Positions 11,697 to 25,305 of a DNA stretch of 64,000 nt are shown in pieces. Source of the DNA: Edolisoma coerulescens (taxonomy: Eukaryota; Chordata; Aves; Passeriformes; Campephagidae). How positions within the stretch are numbered: the first letter of the stretch is position 1; the number at the start of each line of letters is the position of its first letter. Where the stretch lies: positions 62,001 to 126,000 of the forward strand of contig VWZW01007673.1 in NCBI GenBank assembly GCA_013397115.1. The letters run 5' to 3'. The notes beneath the pieces were generated by a model that made no database searches, was not told where the DNA came from, and worked only from the letters and a program-made list of their open reading frames with translations. The position numbers and the translations under genes were made by a program.

Positions 11697-14600
11697 AGCA
11701 GCTCTATTCATTTCTTGCATGCTGGAAACTCTTCACTAATTTCCACATATTTATCTCTCATTTACAATGAGATAACTCCCAGAAACAGAGGATGAGACTG
11801 ATTTCATCTAAATTTAAAAGTACCCAGCACAAATGTCTGGTTTTTGGTTTAGTCATTCTAGGCTCCCTCAGAAATCAGAGAAATTAGCACTTTTGAAGTG
11901 TGAGTTGTCTTATCTGCTGTAGATGTATATTTGAGGATGAGAATAATTTTTTAGATTAGTACTCTTCAGTCTGGAAAACTGACAACAGGGAGAAAGAATG
12001 TGAAATGCTAAAGGGCTAAAAAATCATGAATGGCCTGCAAAAAGGTGAAATGAGATCAGCTGTTTGATGTTTCTAAAAAAAATTTAAAAAATTAAAAATA
12101 GAAGACATTGAACAAAGATGACTGTAGCTTCATTAAATCAACAGCACTGAAAAGGAACAAAAGGAAGTGGAATGAAAAAAGGATCTGTGGAACCCCATGC
12201 CAAAGGACTGTGTGGCTGCTTAAAGAGTGTATGGATGTTAAAAAAAGATTGTACAAGTAGATGTAAAATAAATAATTTTCAAATTTCCAAAATCTTGAAA
12301 TTGCATGCACAGGATGAAAACTCTTTGAGTTGAAATAGCCGGAGACTAGAAAAGCAATCAGGAAAAGGACCATATATATGCTTACTCTTCCCTGAGGTAG
12401 GTGGACAATTGGTCAGCCTAAATATTGTTCTGTTATACTCGTACATTGACTCTAATGGATGGAGTGGAGAAAGTTTGAGGAGAATGTTAAAATCTACACT
12501 GCAGATGACTGTGTTTGGTCAGATGAAATCCACAGAGTGATTTTGTAAACAAAATCAGCTCAGGTTTAAAATAGGTCATATGTGGGAGAAAGGAAAATCG
12601 GCCAATAAGTTGCTGGATTTAGCATTTTTGTAGGCAAACCAACTTCCCACGACAGTTCTGCTTGTACTTGGTTCCTGTGGTCCACTGATATAATCATAGG
12701 GCTATTGGCTTTTCAAATAGCACTTTTCTAGTTCTTGAAATCTGAAATTGGATGGGGTTTTCCCCCACAGGTTAAAAAGGACTGCTGAGGGTTAACTGGG
12801 ATTGGCAGCTAAACCCCAGCAGGATGAGGAGACAATCAGAAGGGCAAAAGAGAGAAAAATTATTTACGTAACCCACCAGAGGGACCTGATTTTCTGTTAT
12901 TTGCAAAAGGAGATTCAGCTGAATAGACACCTCAGTTTTAACTTAAAATAGATTAATTTCAGCTTCATTTCTGTCCTTTTCAGTAAAGGTTAAAATTATT
13001 CTGTGTTAATATATTTTGGAGGGTATGGGGGTGTATGTCCATAAACATCCATGCAGTGTCTGAACAGAGAAAATAAGGTTCATTTCTGCTGTCTTCCTCC
13101 ATACCAGTATTAGATTTTAAAAAAATGTAGTATGTTCATCTATGAACTTAGAGGAACATCTCAGCAGATAATTTCAATTACTATTAACCTTGACTATCTT
13201 TTTCAGATACATAATGCACACGTAAAAACCTCCATGTTTTCTCCACCTTCCTCTGACTCCTGGATGTCTACCCGACTCCTGTCAGATCTTGTAACCCAGC
13301 TTGACACATGCACATCATCATGTTCTCTTTGGCCTTAACTGACTACTCTAGTGGAAGTCCTGGCAAGAAGCACTATAGCCTTTGAGAGCAGAATAAGAAA
13401 ACAATGTTCAAAGGGCTCTTCAGAATTTGGGGCTCTCCCCATGGTCCATTCTCACAATGTTTCCTTGATTTCCTGATGGACCAGAGAAAGAAATCTGAGC
13501 AGTGTCAGTAGCCGTGGGCTGCTGCACACTTCGCTTCCTTTTTACCTTTCTCTCTCCTCTCTGAAACTGGTGTCAGACATATATATAATGAAGCTCAACA
13601 TAGTCTGCAGGATCCAGAATAATGTATCCTATATTTATACTGTGGTGATGCTCCCATATCAGCCAAGATAAAAGATACTTTATACATTTAATGCATGCGA
13701 TTTTTGAACAGCTGAATTACAGTTTCCTTAAATCAAAAATTAAAATGAAGCTAAAATGTGTAGCAACATTACTCAGATCAGATCTTGTGAATTGATCAAG
13801 TCAAATTTTTCATACCGGAGATTTGATACATTTAACCACAGAAAAGCTCAAAGCAAGTGACAGAAACAATCCTCCAGTCTTCCATATGTTTTTAAACCAA
13901 ATGTGAAATTTAAAAAAACACCTTTATAGTATATTTTGAAGGATAGATGACTGTACCTCCTGTAACAAGTCTCAGTGAGTTTCAAAAATGTTCAGCATCC
14001 CAGAACATAAAGAAGTAAATAGATCTTCGGCTAAAGGCAGAGAAGGGAGGTATTTACGATATTGACTTTACATATGCAGAGCAAATTCTTCTTCAACATT
14101 TTAGATTGAAAGGGATACAGATCAACAAGCAGGTTTTTTGACAAAATGTCTGCATTTCTCAAGCTCTTTTATGGAACACATGAGATGGTCTTTGCAAAGT
14201 TATGGTGTGCTGTAGACTACATGGAAAGATATTCTACTGTAACAAATAGAACAACATTGTGAATAGAGATGGTGGAAAATATCCTTTAGTGGTTTTTAGT
14301 GACAAACAATGCAGTTTAGGGTTTTTCTGTATCTTGCTATTGCTCATGCAGTTTGAGTCCCAGATTATAAAGAAGCTAACATAAGGATTTATGAGGAAAT
14401 AACGATGCTGATTTTTCTGATGACATTACCTGTCTCAGCTATGTTTATTGAGGGTAAAAAAAAGACTCACCAAAGAGTGAGCAAATCAAAACAGTTTGGT
14501 GGTTTCATCAATGAAAAGAAGACAAAAAATATGGTTATTACTGTCCCAAAAGGAGCATAACTTTGGAAAGAGAAATATTAAAGGAAATAAGTCTGGTTTC

Positions 14601-17069
14601 CTATCAAGATTGGAGACTTGCAATGAAAATGAAACTGTGATAGAAATCCAGCAATGATGACCAAATGCTTTTACTTGCTTTTATAACCTTGAAAAGATTT
14701 GGAAAATAGCATGATTAGCAGTGCCCCAAAAAAGATTTTTCAAAACTGACATTTTTATAAAGATGTCCTTAAGATTTCCAGTTCTTTTTAGGAAAAACTA
14801 TTAACTAATTCTAATGCTTGGATTGAAGGAGTTTATGAAACTTATTTGGCTCATTATACTTTCTAAGGTAAGAAACCAAAGTCATTAATCAACCATGAGG
14901 GAAGAATGAAGACCAACACATTCAGGATAAGCTTTAAGAGTAATATCAAGATGACCTTTATGTCAAGCAGTAACATAAACACCATTCAGAAGTAGAAGAT
15001 GTGTGAGAGCTAAGAAAACATAAGAGACAATAGGGAAAGAAGCCCAGTCCATCAACATGACATTAAAAAACCTGAAGACCATCATAAAAATACTGAAATA
15101 ACTTACAGAAACCAGGGTCCAGCCCATGAACAGGATTGTGCAGAAAAATAGACAAAGAAAAGAGAAAAATACTTTTCTTCACCAAAGATATTATAAAAGG
15201 TTTCAGCTCTACAAGGAGAGCTAAATAATCCTTTTAAGTTCTATGATTATTTTCTTACTATTCACAGTTCAACTATGCCTGTAGTGCTTCCCCAGCATGT
15301 TGATTTTGCTTAAGAAATACTAATCAGCAAATTAGTTTTTAAAAAGCCAACTATGATACAAGACACTGCGAGGGGACACAAGGGATTCCTTCATGACCCC
15401 CTACCACTCAGGTCTAAGAAGCAGTGCAAAGTGTAATGAAGAGGTTTTCTGAGTCAGCTTTTCCTTATTTCCCTTAGGGACTTCGATCCAGTAGCAAAAG
15501 TAGACTGCCTGCTAGGAGCAGAGAAAAAGGGTCTTACCAGCAAAACCACATCAGAACAAGAGTCCATGCTCTGTATTGAAGGATTCTCTTTCTGTTACAA
15601 AGTGTGTCAATTTTTTTATCCCACAGTTTTCTAATAAATATATTCAAAATATTGTCCAAAGCTGATGTTTTACATTTTGTATTTGATTTTAATTTCAAGT
15701 AGTGTATTCAGTATTCTGTGCTTGCTCAACATCAATATTTGAATAGTCATTCGGAGATAAGTGCTAAAGCCATGGCCAATCAAGCCTGGCTGATGTTATA
15801 TATCTATTTAAACCTGACCTTCAGCTGCTCTCTCTGATCAACCTGCGTCTTCACTGTTCTTCAACTATTGGATTTTTAGCACCACATGTGAAGTGTGGAA
15901 TGTGCATCAGCATCTTTTACATTCACTCTCTCTAGGAGACAGAAGGAAAGTATCTGTCTAAAAATGCCTAAATGGATTCAGCTGTACAAAAACAACCTAT
16001 TCATTTGCATGGGGGAAACTGAATGACAGAGCTAAGTTTAAATGTGGCAGCCTGCCAACTTAACTGAAACTAATAAATACACTTATGAAGGGCAGCAGAC
16101 ATCCAGTTTATTGTCTAAGTTTTTTTTTTCCAGAATTAATTTTCATTGAACTTCTTTGCATTTGCCACAAGTGTTTTGGGTATTCCTTTAAAGCCCTCAA
16201 ACAGATACAGAAAAATACACTGAGTATGAGGAGGAAGGAAATTCATTGTAAGATCACTACATCTCCCTTTTGTACCTTTGAAAGTAAAAGTTTCTGGGTT
16301 TCCACAAAGAACATTCACATGATGCCATGTCTTCAGCTTAATAGAAACATATCAATGTAATATGATATGATGTAATACTGAGTAGAGGTACATTTATATT
16401 GCATTAGCTTTCATCTGAGCAACTAGAAACATTGTGGGGAATCTCTACTCTCTACATAGACTTTAATGCATTTCTTTTTCCCATGAGTCTCTTCCTGCCT
16501 GCTGCCCATCTGTTATCACTACAGTTTAGTTTTAAACCTTTCTAGGAAATTTTTCACATGTACCTTCAAGCATTCAAAAAAGTCTTCCACAGTTCAGTAG
16601 CAAAATTCTTGTGTGCATTACATGAATGATTGGTGGCTTGCAATGTTAGGCCACTGGAAATGAGAACTTGGCCAAAATTCCTGGGCCACAAGTAAACACA
16701 AAGGCAAGTGGAGATGGGCAGCTAATGGTTAACTACTATTGGTAGTTGAAAGAAGTCTGCTTTAAATGTGATGTGATGTGTTTGGGGTCCTCTGTGAAAT
16801 TCGTAGTCTTTAATTCTGACTACTGCTAAAATCTTTGGGGGCTTTTTTGTCTTTTTTGGCATGCATTACCTTGAATTCTCTTTCTTGACTTTTATAGGTC
16901 GAAGTGCATGCCAAACCTTTCATTCAAAAGTATATGTCTAATGGGATTTGCTCTCATGCAAAACTCTCATGAAAATTTGTAATAGAAACCAAATACCTTA
17001 AAATCAAGGCACAGAGAATTCAAGTCTATTAATGCACTGATAGCAGACAATGAAAATTCTGATATATAA
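11697..17069. other. Non-coding DNA, no firm element
   Basis: AT-rich unique-looking DNA. A stretch at 12785-12860 (ACTGGGATTGGCAGCTAAAC, then AAGGGCAAAAGAGAGAAAAA) resembles LTR ends of the type seen at 11310, but too weakly to call. A TATA-like stretch near 15795-15815 has no accompanying promoter context. Short frames of 60-93 codons have no recognisable domain. Confidence 0.55.
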
Positions 17070-18590
17070 ATAACAGAGTTTAAGGACAAAGGGGCCTATT
17101 ATGCAGTCTATTCTGATCTCCTACATTGCACAGACTAACTTTTCACCCAGTAATTTTCTGATCTCTGGATTTCTTCTAAATAGACAAACAGCTTTTATTT
17201 AAACTTTAGTGGCAGATCTTCTGTCTAAACGCCTTGTAGTAGTCCTAGTAGTTAATCACAATGATTGTCTCATAGATGTTGATTTCTGGCCTGAACTTAC
17301 CTAGTGGTCTTTGTCAGCCTTTGGATGTCAGTATGCCTTTGCTTTGTCAGATAGCTCTTTGCACAGTAGTACTGTCATCATTTCATGACTACTAAATCTC
17401 TCCTTAGACAAATTAAATTAAATGGAGAGGGAGATGTCTCATCCTACAAAGATTTACAAAAAAGTGGGATTTTTTCTACATTTGTTCTGACCTCCTTTAA
17501 TATGGGCCATTGAAGCATTGATTTAATCAGTTTATGTGGCACAGAAATTGGTCTAGTAACTCTGTACACAACATTCTCCTTCTATGCCAGCAATTACCTC
17601 AGCCACAACTGGGGAAAGTGCATACCAGGCCAGTATGACCTATATTCCTGGTTACGAGGCATATGGACTTATATTTGGCTTAAAATGAGAAAAGCACATC
17701 AAGGGGCTCTTAGGAACCAATTTTAACACATGATTATTTCTTTTCTCTCAACCAGTTTCATTCATCTGCAAATTTCATTACAGTTTTATGTTTGCTTCCA
17801 GTGAAGTACTTGATTAGCACTGGGCCAAAGAGAGATTCTTCCTGATTGTCATCCAAACTATCAGCTGAAGATGCCCATATCCTCCACCAGCTGTTACATG
17901 CAAATTAAAGCCTGGATCGCTCATATTCTCATTAATTTCTGAATTCAGATTTAACAGTCAGGCCTCAAGGATAGGATACCATACCAAACGCTATGTACAG
18001 TTTATATGGGCTACAGTAATAAACCCTAGATATGAAGGCAAGAATTTGTTCTTAGTTTAGTTCATATCAAAACAATCTAATAAATAGTTATTAGTCTGGT
18101 TATAATGACAGTAAAACTTACCATTCAAATTATCTAATTTTTATCTCATTTTCTCCAAAATAATGTAGCCTAAATTGATACAAACAGACTTCCTGCTGTT
18201 CCCTTTCTCTGATACTATGCTCAGCCTTTCACATCTGCAGTAGATCCTAAGCTTGATAAAAGGTTTTTGTGAAGAACTGGAGGGGGGGATGAGTCATCTC
18301 TAACCCAAGTTCTTACCACACTTTTTAAAGAACTGTGATACTGATGTTGTCTTCATCTTAGATATTGAGTCTGCTTTGGGTAATTTTTTATATTTTTGCA
18401 AAAAAACACCTTAACTTGTTCTTTTTCTATCTATTATCCCTCAATCCAGTTTTACCCAGTTTCCAGGTTGCATTCCTTTAATAATCAGTGAGTCATCATT
18501 CATTCGTGACCTGCATTTAGAGCTTTTCTATCACCTTGTGCTTATGCTTTCAAGGCCTTATAAGCCTGTATTTTCAGTGCCCATTGCAAT
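17070..18590 (-). mobile_element. Long ancient CR1 LINE copy, minus strand
   Basis: Plus-strand blocks follow an antisense amniote CR1 in order. First come the 3' end block TTTAAGGACAAAGGGGCC, TGATCTCCTACATTGCACAG and TTCACCCAGTAATTT. Next are TAGTTAATCACAATGATTGT and TGGCCTGAACTTACCTAGTG, then GTATGACCTATATTCCTGGT. Then comes CATCTGCAAATTTCATTACA, whose complement encodes KFAD, the remnant of the reverse-transcriptase FADD motif (17764-17775). After it come TTTTATGTTTGCTTCCAG, GATTAGCACTGGGCCAAAGA and ACCAAACGCTATGTACAG. Weaker agreement continues to about 18590 (CACCTTGTGCTTATGCTTTC). All frames are destroyed; a stop follows KFAD. At about 1.5 kb it is the longest CR1 copy here. The 17070-18050 part is well supported; the rest is probable. 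Confidence 0.62.
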
Positions 18591-21500
18591 CTTTTTTTTC
18601 AGCATCCTCTATGATGCTCTCAGTTCATACAACTAATGTTTTATTAGCTCAGCATAGTACCACATACATCCTTGTCCTGGGGCCATTAATAGCACATTTT
18701 ACAAAAGCAGCAGTGTGGACACTGTGCTCTGATAACTGCTGACTATCGGTATCAATCAGTTATGGCAATAATACTGGTACTTTTTTTTTTTTTTACTATA
18801 TAATCCATAGCTGGAGTTGAGTCCCCTAGAAGCTAAAAAAAATACCTAACATGGTTTGAAAAACATTTTTCTGCAGTAAATCACAAAATATGAAGTAGCT
18901 ACTGAGCTGAATGTTGATTTGCTCTAACTTTACATCTATGCAACTCAAAGAAGCATTTTACTGCAGGGAACTTGCTCAAAGAAATTCTTTGTTAGAGAAT
19001 TTTTTAATAAAGTAGTTATAAAATCAGCCGATTCATCAACTAGCAAACTTTTGAGACACAAGTTGGATTAAAACCTATATTTTATGAATGTCTGAATACC
19101 ACACAACATGGATAGGCTTATTAGATTTCAAACATAATCATTGCAACAAATATTTACTGTCATAAACCTGCAGTTCTTTTCGGTATCAACTCAGTTCCTT
19201 AGATGCAGAAAATACAAATTTTCAGTTACGAAATTGCAGACAACATATTTTGATGACTTAATACTCACCTTAATTCATTCATCTTAAAACCCTTGTTCTT
19301 TGTAATACGATTACTTCGGACTACCTGACAGAACCTTCTTGACATAGTGGTTCATTGCAGGTAATGAAGAAAATTCACTCCTACAGACTTGCAATTGCTC
19401 TGGCACAACTCCCTGAAAATGACTGAAGAGAATTAATAGACTCTTTAAGTCCCTGCTAACTGATGAAGATATCAGGTTGTTTGGTGGGCTCTATATCAGG
19501 TTGTTAGGAAAGTAAAAAAAACCCAAAATTATACAAGCTAGGTTGATATTCTTGCTGTTGCACTTGTCCTTGCACAGACTCAAAATGCATATATGACAGC
19601 AATACTAACAGTCTGAGACTGACTCATCCATCACAGGCTGGCTTTATCCTCTGATCACAGCATAACACTTCCATGGCTATGACAGAAAGATTTCTTATGA
19701 CTATTATACTTTACTGAGACCCAAAACCCACTCTTGGTATAGGTCTACACAGGTCAATGGACTTAATTCTTTGCCAAAGTGCTACAGACCTCATAAAAGT
19801 CAACGAAAATTGAAAATGACAAGAAATTTTGCCCTGTATGTTAACAACTGAATTTGACACGTTATCTCAGGTTAGTACCTCTAAAGACAAATTGTATTGC
19901 ATCTATATGTCTAGTTGAAATTTCTGAAAAACACATTGGAGTGTGGATATGTGATATGCACTCATTTTAAGTGCCCGACAGCCTTGAGCAGAGAGCATGA
20001 AATATTTCTACCAAACACAATGAATCTGAAAAAGCTTTTTTGTTTGTTTTTCTTAGGAAGAGTGATCTTTGCTTTGATAGATACCTGCTGATGAAGAACA
20101 AAATTAAATGGTAGTCTCCATAAGTTCCTAAGAAATTAGTAAAAATTGTAAAGAATCTTTAAATGAATTTGCGAAAGACAAAATTCCAAGGAATTCACAC
20201 ATAGCATCCAAATTTGCCTTTAAAATGATCAAGAATCATTTGCAAAGAAAAAGATAGGTTTGACAGGGAGCTGATAAGGATTTCCAGCAAGGCTGACTCA
20301 ATCTTCAAGTCTGTCATAACTTTACCAGGTGACTTTTCTCATGCAGAAGCAATTAATTGGACCAAACCTAGCTGTGAAGAAGAATAATTGTTAACAGAGA
20401 TAAAGACACTAAGCTGCCTTTATAGTCAGTGAAGAGAAAAAGATAGTTTTATTGTGTGACTTATATGATTCTTTGATACTTGATTGATGTTGAGGAGAAT
20501 TATAGCTTGGAAGTACCTGTTTTTCAATCCTGATTTAAAAGGGACCCCAAAGTCATTGGCTTACATGTGAATACCTACACTGTGGACAACTACAACTGTT
20601 TGAATGATCCCTGCCACTTGTGTATTTGTGCCTTGTTTTCTGCATATAAATTGAGGATAACTGTGTTACTTTCACAGTTGTTTCCTTTTTCTAAGCCTGT
20701 TCAGACCACATGTTCCCAAAGTTCTTCTCTCATTTTCTATACAAAGGAGGTTTCAATGTGGAACAGTTCAACTACAACATTGGTATGAACATGTTCAAAT
20801 TTTTAAGAAATAAACCACTAAATTGATTTAAATAAATTATTTTCCTGACCCAAACTGGAGTTTCTTTAATTTTTTTTTTTTTTGCTGATAATAACAGTTT
20901 CTCTTCAATGGCACATATATATGCAAGTTGCCAGAGTATCTCAGTGTCAAGATACACTTCATAACCTTAACATTCATGCCATTTTGCCAATTGCGTCAAC
21001 TAGAACCACACCTTCAAGCAAAAAATAATATTTTTCAATCATTTCATCCTCCTCTAGAATGCAGGTACTGCACTTAGCTGTTGCCACTGTAAAGCAGGTA
21101 TGTGCAAATTAGCACTAAGACAAAGCACCTGAGTGATTTTAGACTTCACATAATTTGCTGCGAATGTGTCTCCTCTTGATGAATACTTTCACAAAGCAGA
21201 AGGTTGAGGACATCATAGAAGCATAGAATACTTCAGCTCACCGGTAGCCAGAGAAGTAAATTTGGACATGTAAATGTCTGATTTTCTGTAATGCAGAGAA
21301 TTTAAAATTTTGGTTTTTTAAATTCTGATATTTCTCAATCACTAACATTTGAAAAATAATGTTAAAGGACAGAAAATGGTTAAAGAACACCAGATGTGAA
21401 TCCTACTAGGCTTGAATTATCTGTTATTCAACCTAATGAGAACCTCCCAGTGTTTTCCAAAAGGTGGATGGGTATGTAAGCGCAACAAATCAAAAAGAAG

Positions 21501-24500
21501 CTGAGATTTCACCCTGTACAACAACACAACTGGAAATGAGCTACCAGACTACCATGTGGTGCTAGAAAATCATCTGGCTTGCTGTGAACAAGAGCTTGAC
21601 ACTGCAAAGTTATACTCTCTAAGTGACTCTTGCTTGAGGGGGCCTCACTGTAGCTGACTGGCTGATGTGTTGAGCAGGCTGGCTTGGCACGGAAGAAGAA
21701 GTTGCAGAAGGGTGTCCACCCACCAGAAAACATGAGTAACCACCCTGATGCTTTAGGATGACTGACTGCACGAGGGAAGTCATATGCCACGCTGAGGTTT
21801 TATTTTGCTCTTTCAGGAGTGTTTTCATATATGAACAAGTTTTCCGACATTATCTTTAGAACAAACACCTCTGTAATATCGTCCAGCGAAAGATCTGAAA
21901 TGCCAGAAGGAAAATGAGAATGAAGTAGGAGTGAAAAATGCCATCTAATTACAACCAAGCAAAATATTTGTTCTAAAATTTCAGGAACAATACATTTTTT
22001 AAACACAACTTTATATCAAAAAATTTTATTATATTTTAAGAATTCAAAATATTTCCACTTTAGAAATAATTAATTACATATGCTTATATCCAGGGTTCCC
22101 ACACGTATTCTGTGGGCCTGGATATCTAAAATTTCCTGCCATGAAGTGATATGGACACCAGCAAGAGATGTGTCACAGTTACCAAACCAAGGATATTGGT
22201 TTTTTTAAATTAACTCTATAGTTTACATCCCATGAAAACTCTGCCTCTCCATTGATTGAATCACACTGAAGTAGAAGACCTGAGACATTTTAACTAAAAT
22301 AACACCTTTTTCCACCCAAAAAACCTCTAAAAAACCTTGAGCTTATTTTTTCAAGACAAAATTAATACATTATTGCTTCTCAATTAAGTTTTAACATTTT
22401 AAATTACAGTTACTACTTTTAGTTTTAATTTCTACAAATTCAAAACTTCATATAAATATTATAAAACTATTTGTGTTGAGTTGTAAGTAGGAGAAGCTTA
22501 AAATTTTTCATACTTCTTTATCTGAAGGTACTTGGCAAATTTGAGATAACTTAAAGAATAATTCCCTCTCTTCTCTGCAACAAGCTTGCTTTTTCCATAC
22601 ATGCAACATGTTTTATTGCTATTCATTTAAAAACTGTCAGAGACCTACAATTTAGTACTGTGTAAATACAAAAAGTAAATGAAATCACAGTCCCTTCTTG
22701 ATGGATTCATCCTTTTTTATTCTTTAATTCATATCCCAACTGAAATTTTGTCCTAATTATAGGCAAGCAAATAATGAGCTTCTTTATTTGGCCATTATGT
22801 CATGATAGCTGAAGAGTGTTCAAAGATTTGCACTTTTCATAAGCTTTCTAATGCTTGCCTCATACTTCACATGGTCTGCATCGAACTCATATATATAGCT
22901 ATTTTATTACCTGCTAAGTATTTTGGTTACAGATTCTAATCTGTAAAATAAAGCAATCTCTCCTTCTAGTCACAGTCTCCTAGCAACAAAGCTTACTTCT
23001 CTCGATTCAGTATGCCAAAGAATTTATGGATACTTAAGCTTTTTTGTTTTATTTCAAGCAGTCTGACTTTTTCTCAAGAAATGCATCGTTTCCTTAAAAT
23101 GTTATAAATCCATGCAAGATCAAAAATAGGCAATTTTAACCACCTTTTGTTAAACAAAACAACACCTTATCACATCTATAATCTTGATCAAATTTAGTTG
23201 GGCCACATATATATTAAGCTTTTATATTCTGTATATAATGCTATATAATGCTAGCAGTGTTAGATAGCTATAGGAGAAAGTTCCCTTCTTAAAAGTGTAA
23301 GAGGAATTTTTAGTTGGTAGAGTAGCAAATTTGTCAAACTAAATTCCCTTCTCCTTTACCACGCAGAAAACAGTTTTCTTTTATTCACTGATGTTTCTGC
23401 CATATAAGACACCCTAAAGTAGCAAACCTTTATTGATAAAATCTTATTCGTTACTTACCATCAGAGATTTGGTTGAAGATTTGGTTTCTTTGTTCTATAA
23501 GGCTAAATATTGAAGTTGAAACATGGAAAGCTCACAAACTGTTCTCTTCCTGCCCTGTGGCCTTTGTGTACGCTGAGTGCTCTCCAGTTCAGAACATTAC
23601 TGTGCTCCTTTCTGTGACTGGCCCTTGACACTGAGAGACCAGGTCAGTAATTCTCACCCATCTATCAGATCAAGTGTATAAGAGATTTGAATTCTACTTA
23701 TCTTGAGGATACCAAATACCATTATATTAATGCTGTAAAATCTTCCTGTTATCATATAGAAGGTGTATTTAACACATGGCAATCTTCCCTGCTAAAAGCA
23801 GAAAGCTTCGCAATGTCTTTGTTTATTAAGCGCGAGCTTATAAGGAGATGCAGAAAGACTGTGACTGCCATTCTACCATTATCTTTTCTTCTTTATGTTC
23901 CCTCAAGTATGATTCTTTCTTGTTTATTCTAATTTTTTTTTTCTTCCGATTTGGCCAAAAATTTGAAAAGGGTAGAGGTCTCAAAGGTCTTAAGATGCAA
24001 AGGGGTGCTGGGTAGAGAAAAGATCCTTCAGACACTAAGCCTTTATAGTGTCCAAGATCACAAGAAAGAGAGAGATACCAGATTCCAAGTTTCATGAGTC
24101 CCAACACTTGGAGAAATACTAATTATTATTAGAATCATCAAAGACTGTACTCTAGTCTCAGGTCATTTTCCAGGCTCCCAAATAATTTTGTCAAGTTCAT
24201 AGTGTTTTAAGATGTGTTTTAAAACTATTTTTCAGATTTTGTACTTTTTTCTTTTTTGCCTAGATATTTTCCCATGTCCCCTCTGGCTCGGATCATAGTC
24301 TGCAAATCCTGGCAATCCATACCCCAGTATTAGGCAAGCTAACACTTTTTTTTCAACTGAAGTGAACTTTCAGGAGATACTTGATAATCTGGTAGCCTTC
24401 CTACATGGATTTGCTGAAGAAGAACCCAGTACGTTACAGAATGGTTTTGTTAGCCAATTTTCTATCAACACTTTAATTATTGCTATGACCTTGTGTCTTG

Positions 24501-25119
24501 TAATGCAATATTTTTGTACTATACTTCTGTCCATGGCTATGGCCTTGGAGTCCTCTGTTGCTCACATAATCCTTGGGATGTCTGCCTTGTTCTGTGGAAT
24601 ATTTCTGCAGGAGATTTTCCTGCAGCAGCTTCAGAGAAATAAAACCCAGTGTAGTCTTTCTGATTTGTGCCATCCTCACAGAAGCTGATTGACACATTTC
24701 CTATTTTTCTATTATTTTATTTATATAATGCTGGAAGGATTATTATTTTTATATTATTTTTCAGTTTGTCAATGTTAGAATGAACTCTAAGGATATTTAT
24801 AGGCAACTTATTACTTGAAAATTTAACTTGAGTCCTGTTTCTTTGTAAATTATGATCAGTTCTGTGTCAACCTCTTTAAGGAAAAGATTTTCCATCACAC
24901 CTTGATAGTTCCTTGTTGAAATGATGAGGCAATCAATCTTACTGACCCATCACTCATGGAAAGTCCATTACCTTATTGCTTTATGCTTGAAAAAAGCATG
25001 TTCTTACTGTGAAGTCACAAGAGTCACCATCCCCTACTTTTTGTCTTGTCACACAAAACATCTCAGAACAATTAAAACAATTAAATCTGTGGAAACTCTT
25101 GTCAAGTCTCGTCTCCTGA
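18591..25119. other. Non-coding DNA, nothing recognised
   Basis: AT-rich sequence with two 14-base T tracts (18781-18794 and 20870-20883). A 13-bp direct repeat, ATATCAGGTTGTT, occurs at 19469 and 19493. A plus-strand frame at 24362-24688 is rich in hydrophobic residues but opens without ATG (GTG) and has no recognisable domain. I found no LINE tail or LTR. A stretch at 21213-21235 (CATCATAGAAGCATAGAATA) resembles a CR1 tail but is not followed by CR1 body. Confidence 0.55.
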
Positions 25120-25147
25120 GGACATAGGGCAGGGCTTGGCAGTCAGG

Positions 25148-25175
25148 GTTGGTCCCACAGGGTTGGTCCCACAGG
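25148..25175. repeat. Two tandem copies of a 14-bp unit
   Basis: GTTGGTCCCACAGG occurs at 25148-25161 and again immediately at 25162-25175 with no mismatch. It lies 55 bp upstream of the hexamer tract, in the same GC-rich patch. Confidence 0.95.
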
Positions 25176-25230
25176 GAGCAGGGCATCCGGGACAGCCAGG
25201 GCAGCCCCAGCTCCCAACACTGACCCTGAG

Positions 25231-25305
25231 GATAGGGATAGGGATAGGGATAGGGATAGGGATAGGGATAGGGATAGGGATAGGGATAGGGATAGGGATA
25301 GGGAT
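25231..25305 (+). repeat. (GATAGG) hexamer microsatellite, 12.5 perfect units
   Basis: Seventy-five bases of uninterrupted period-6 repeat. The plus strand carries GGG every six bases with ATA between runs, so it meets the G3N3 pattern of a G-quadruplex; the minus strand is the complementary C-rich strand. Read as TAGGGA, the unit differs by one base from the vertebrate telomere repeat in the TAGGGT register. Perfect conservation of all units implies a young or still variable tract. Confidence 0.98.

Noticed and set aside
11697..11900. Sequence after the poly-T considered as a minus-strand processed pseudogene
   Set aside because: No AATAAA next to the tail in minus orientation and no recognisable transcript.
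12785..12860. LTR-like stretch with GGCAGCTAAACCCCAGCAGG and AGGGCAAAAGAGAGAAAAA
   Set aside because: Similarity to the LTR at 11310 is weak and no TG or CA terminus could be placed.
15205..15250. CTAAATAATCCTTTTAAGTTCTATGATTAT resembling a CR1 3' terminus (15220-15249)
   Set aside because: Only about 25 bases agree and no CR1 body lies upstream.
21213..21235. CATCATAGAAGCATAGAATA resembling a CR1 tail
   Set aside because: The sequence that should follow (GGGCTGGAAGG type) is absent; too short to call.
24362..24688. 108-codon hydrophobic plus-strand frame that looks like two membrane segments
   Set aside because: Opens with GTG rather than ATG, no splice or Kozak context, no recognised family; hydrophobic runs are common in T-rich sequence.
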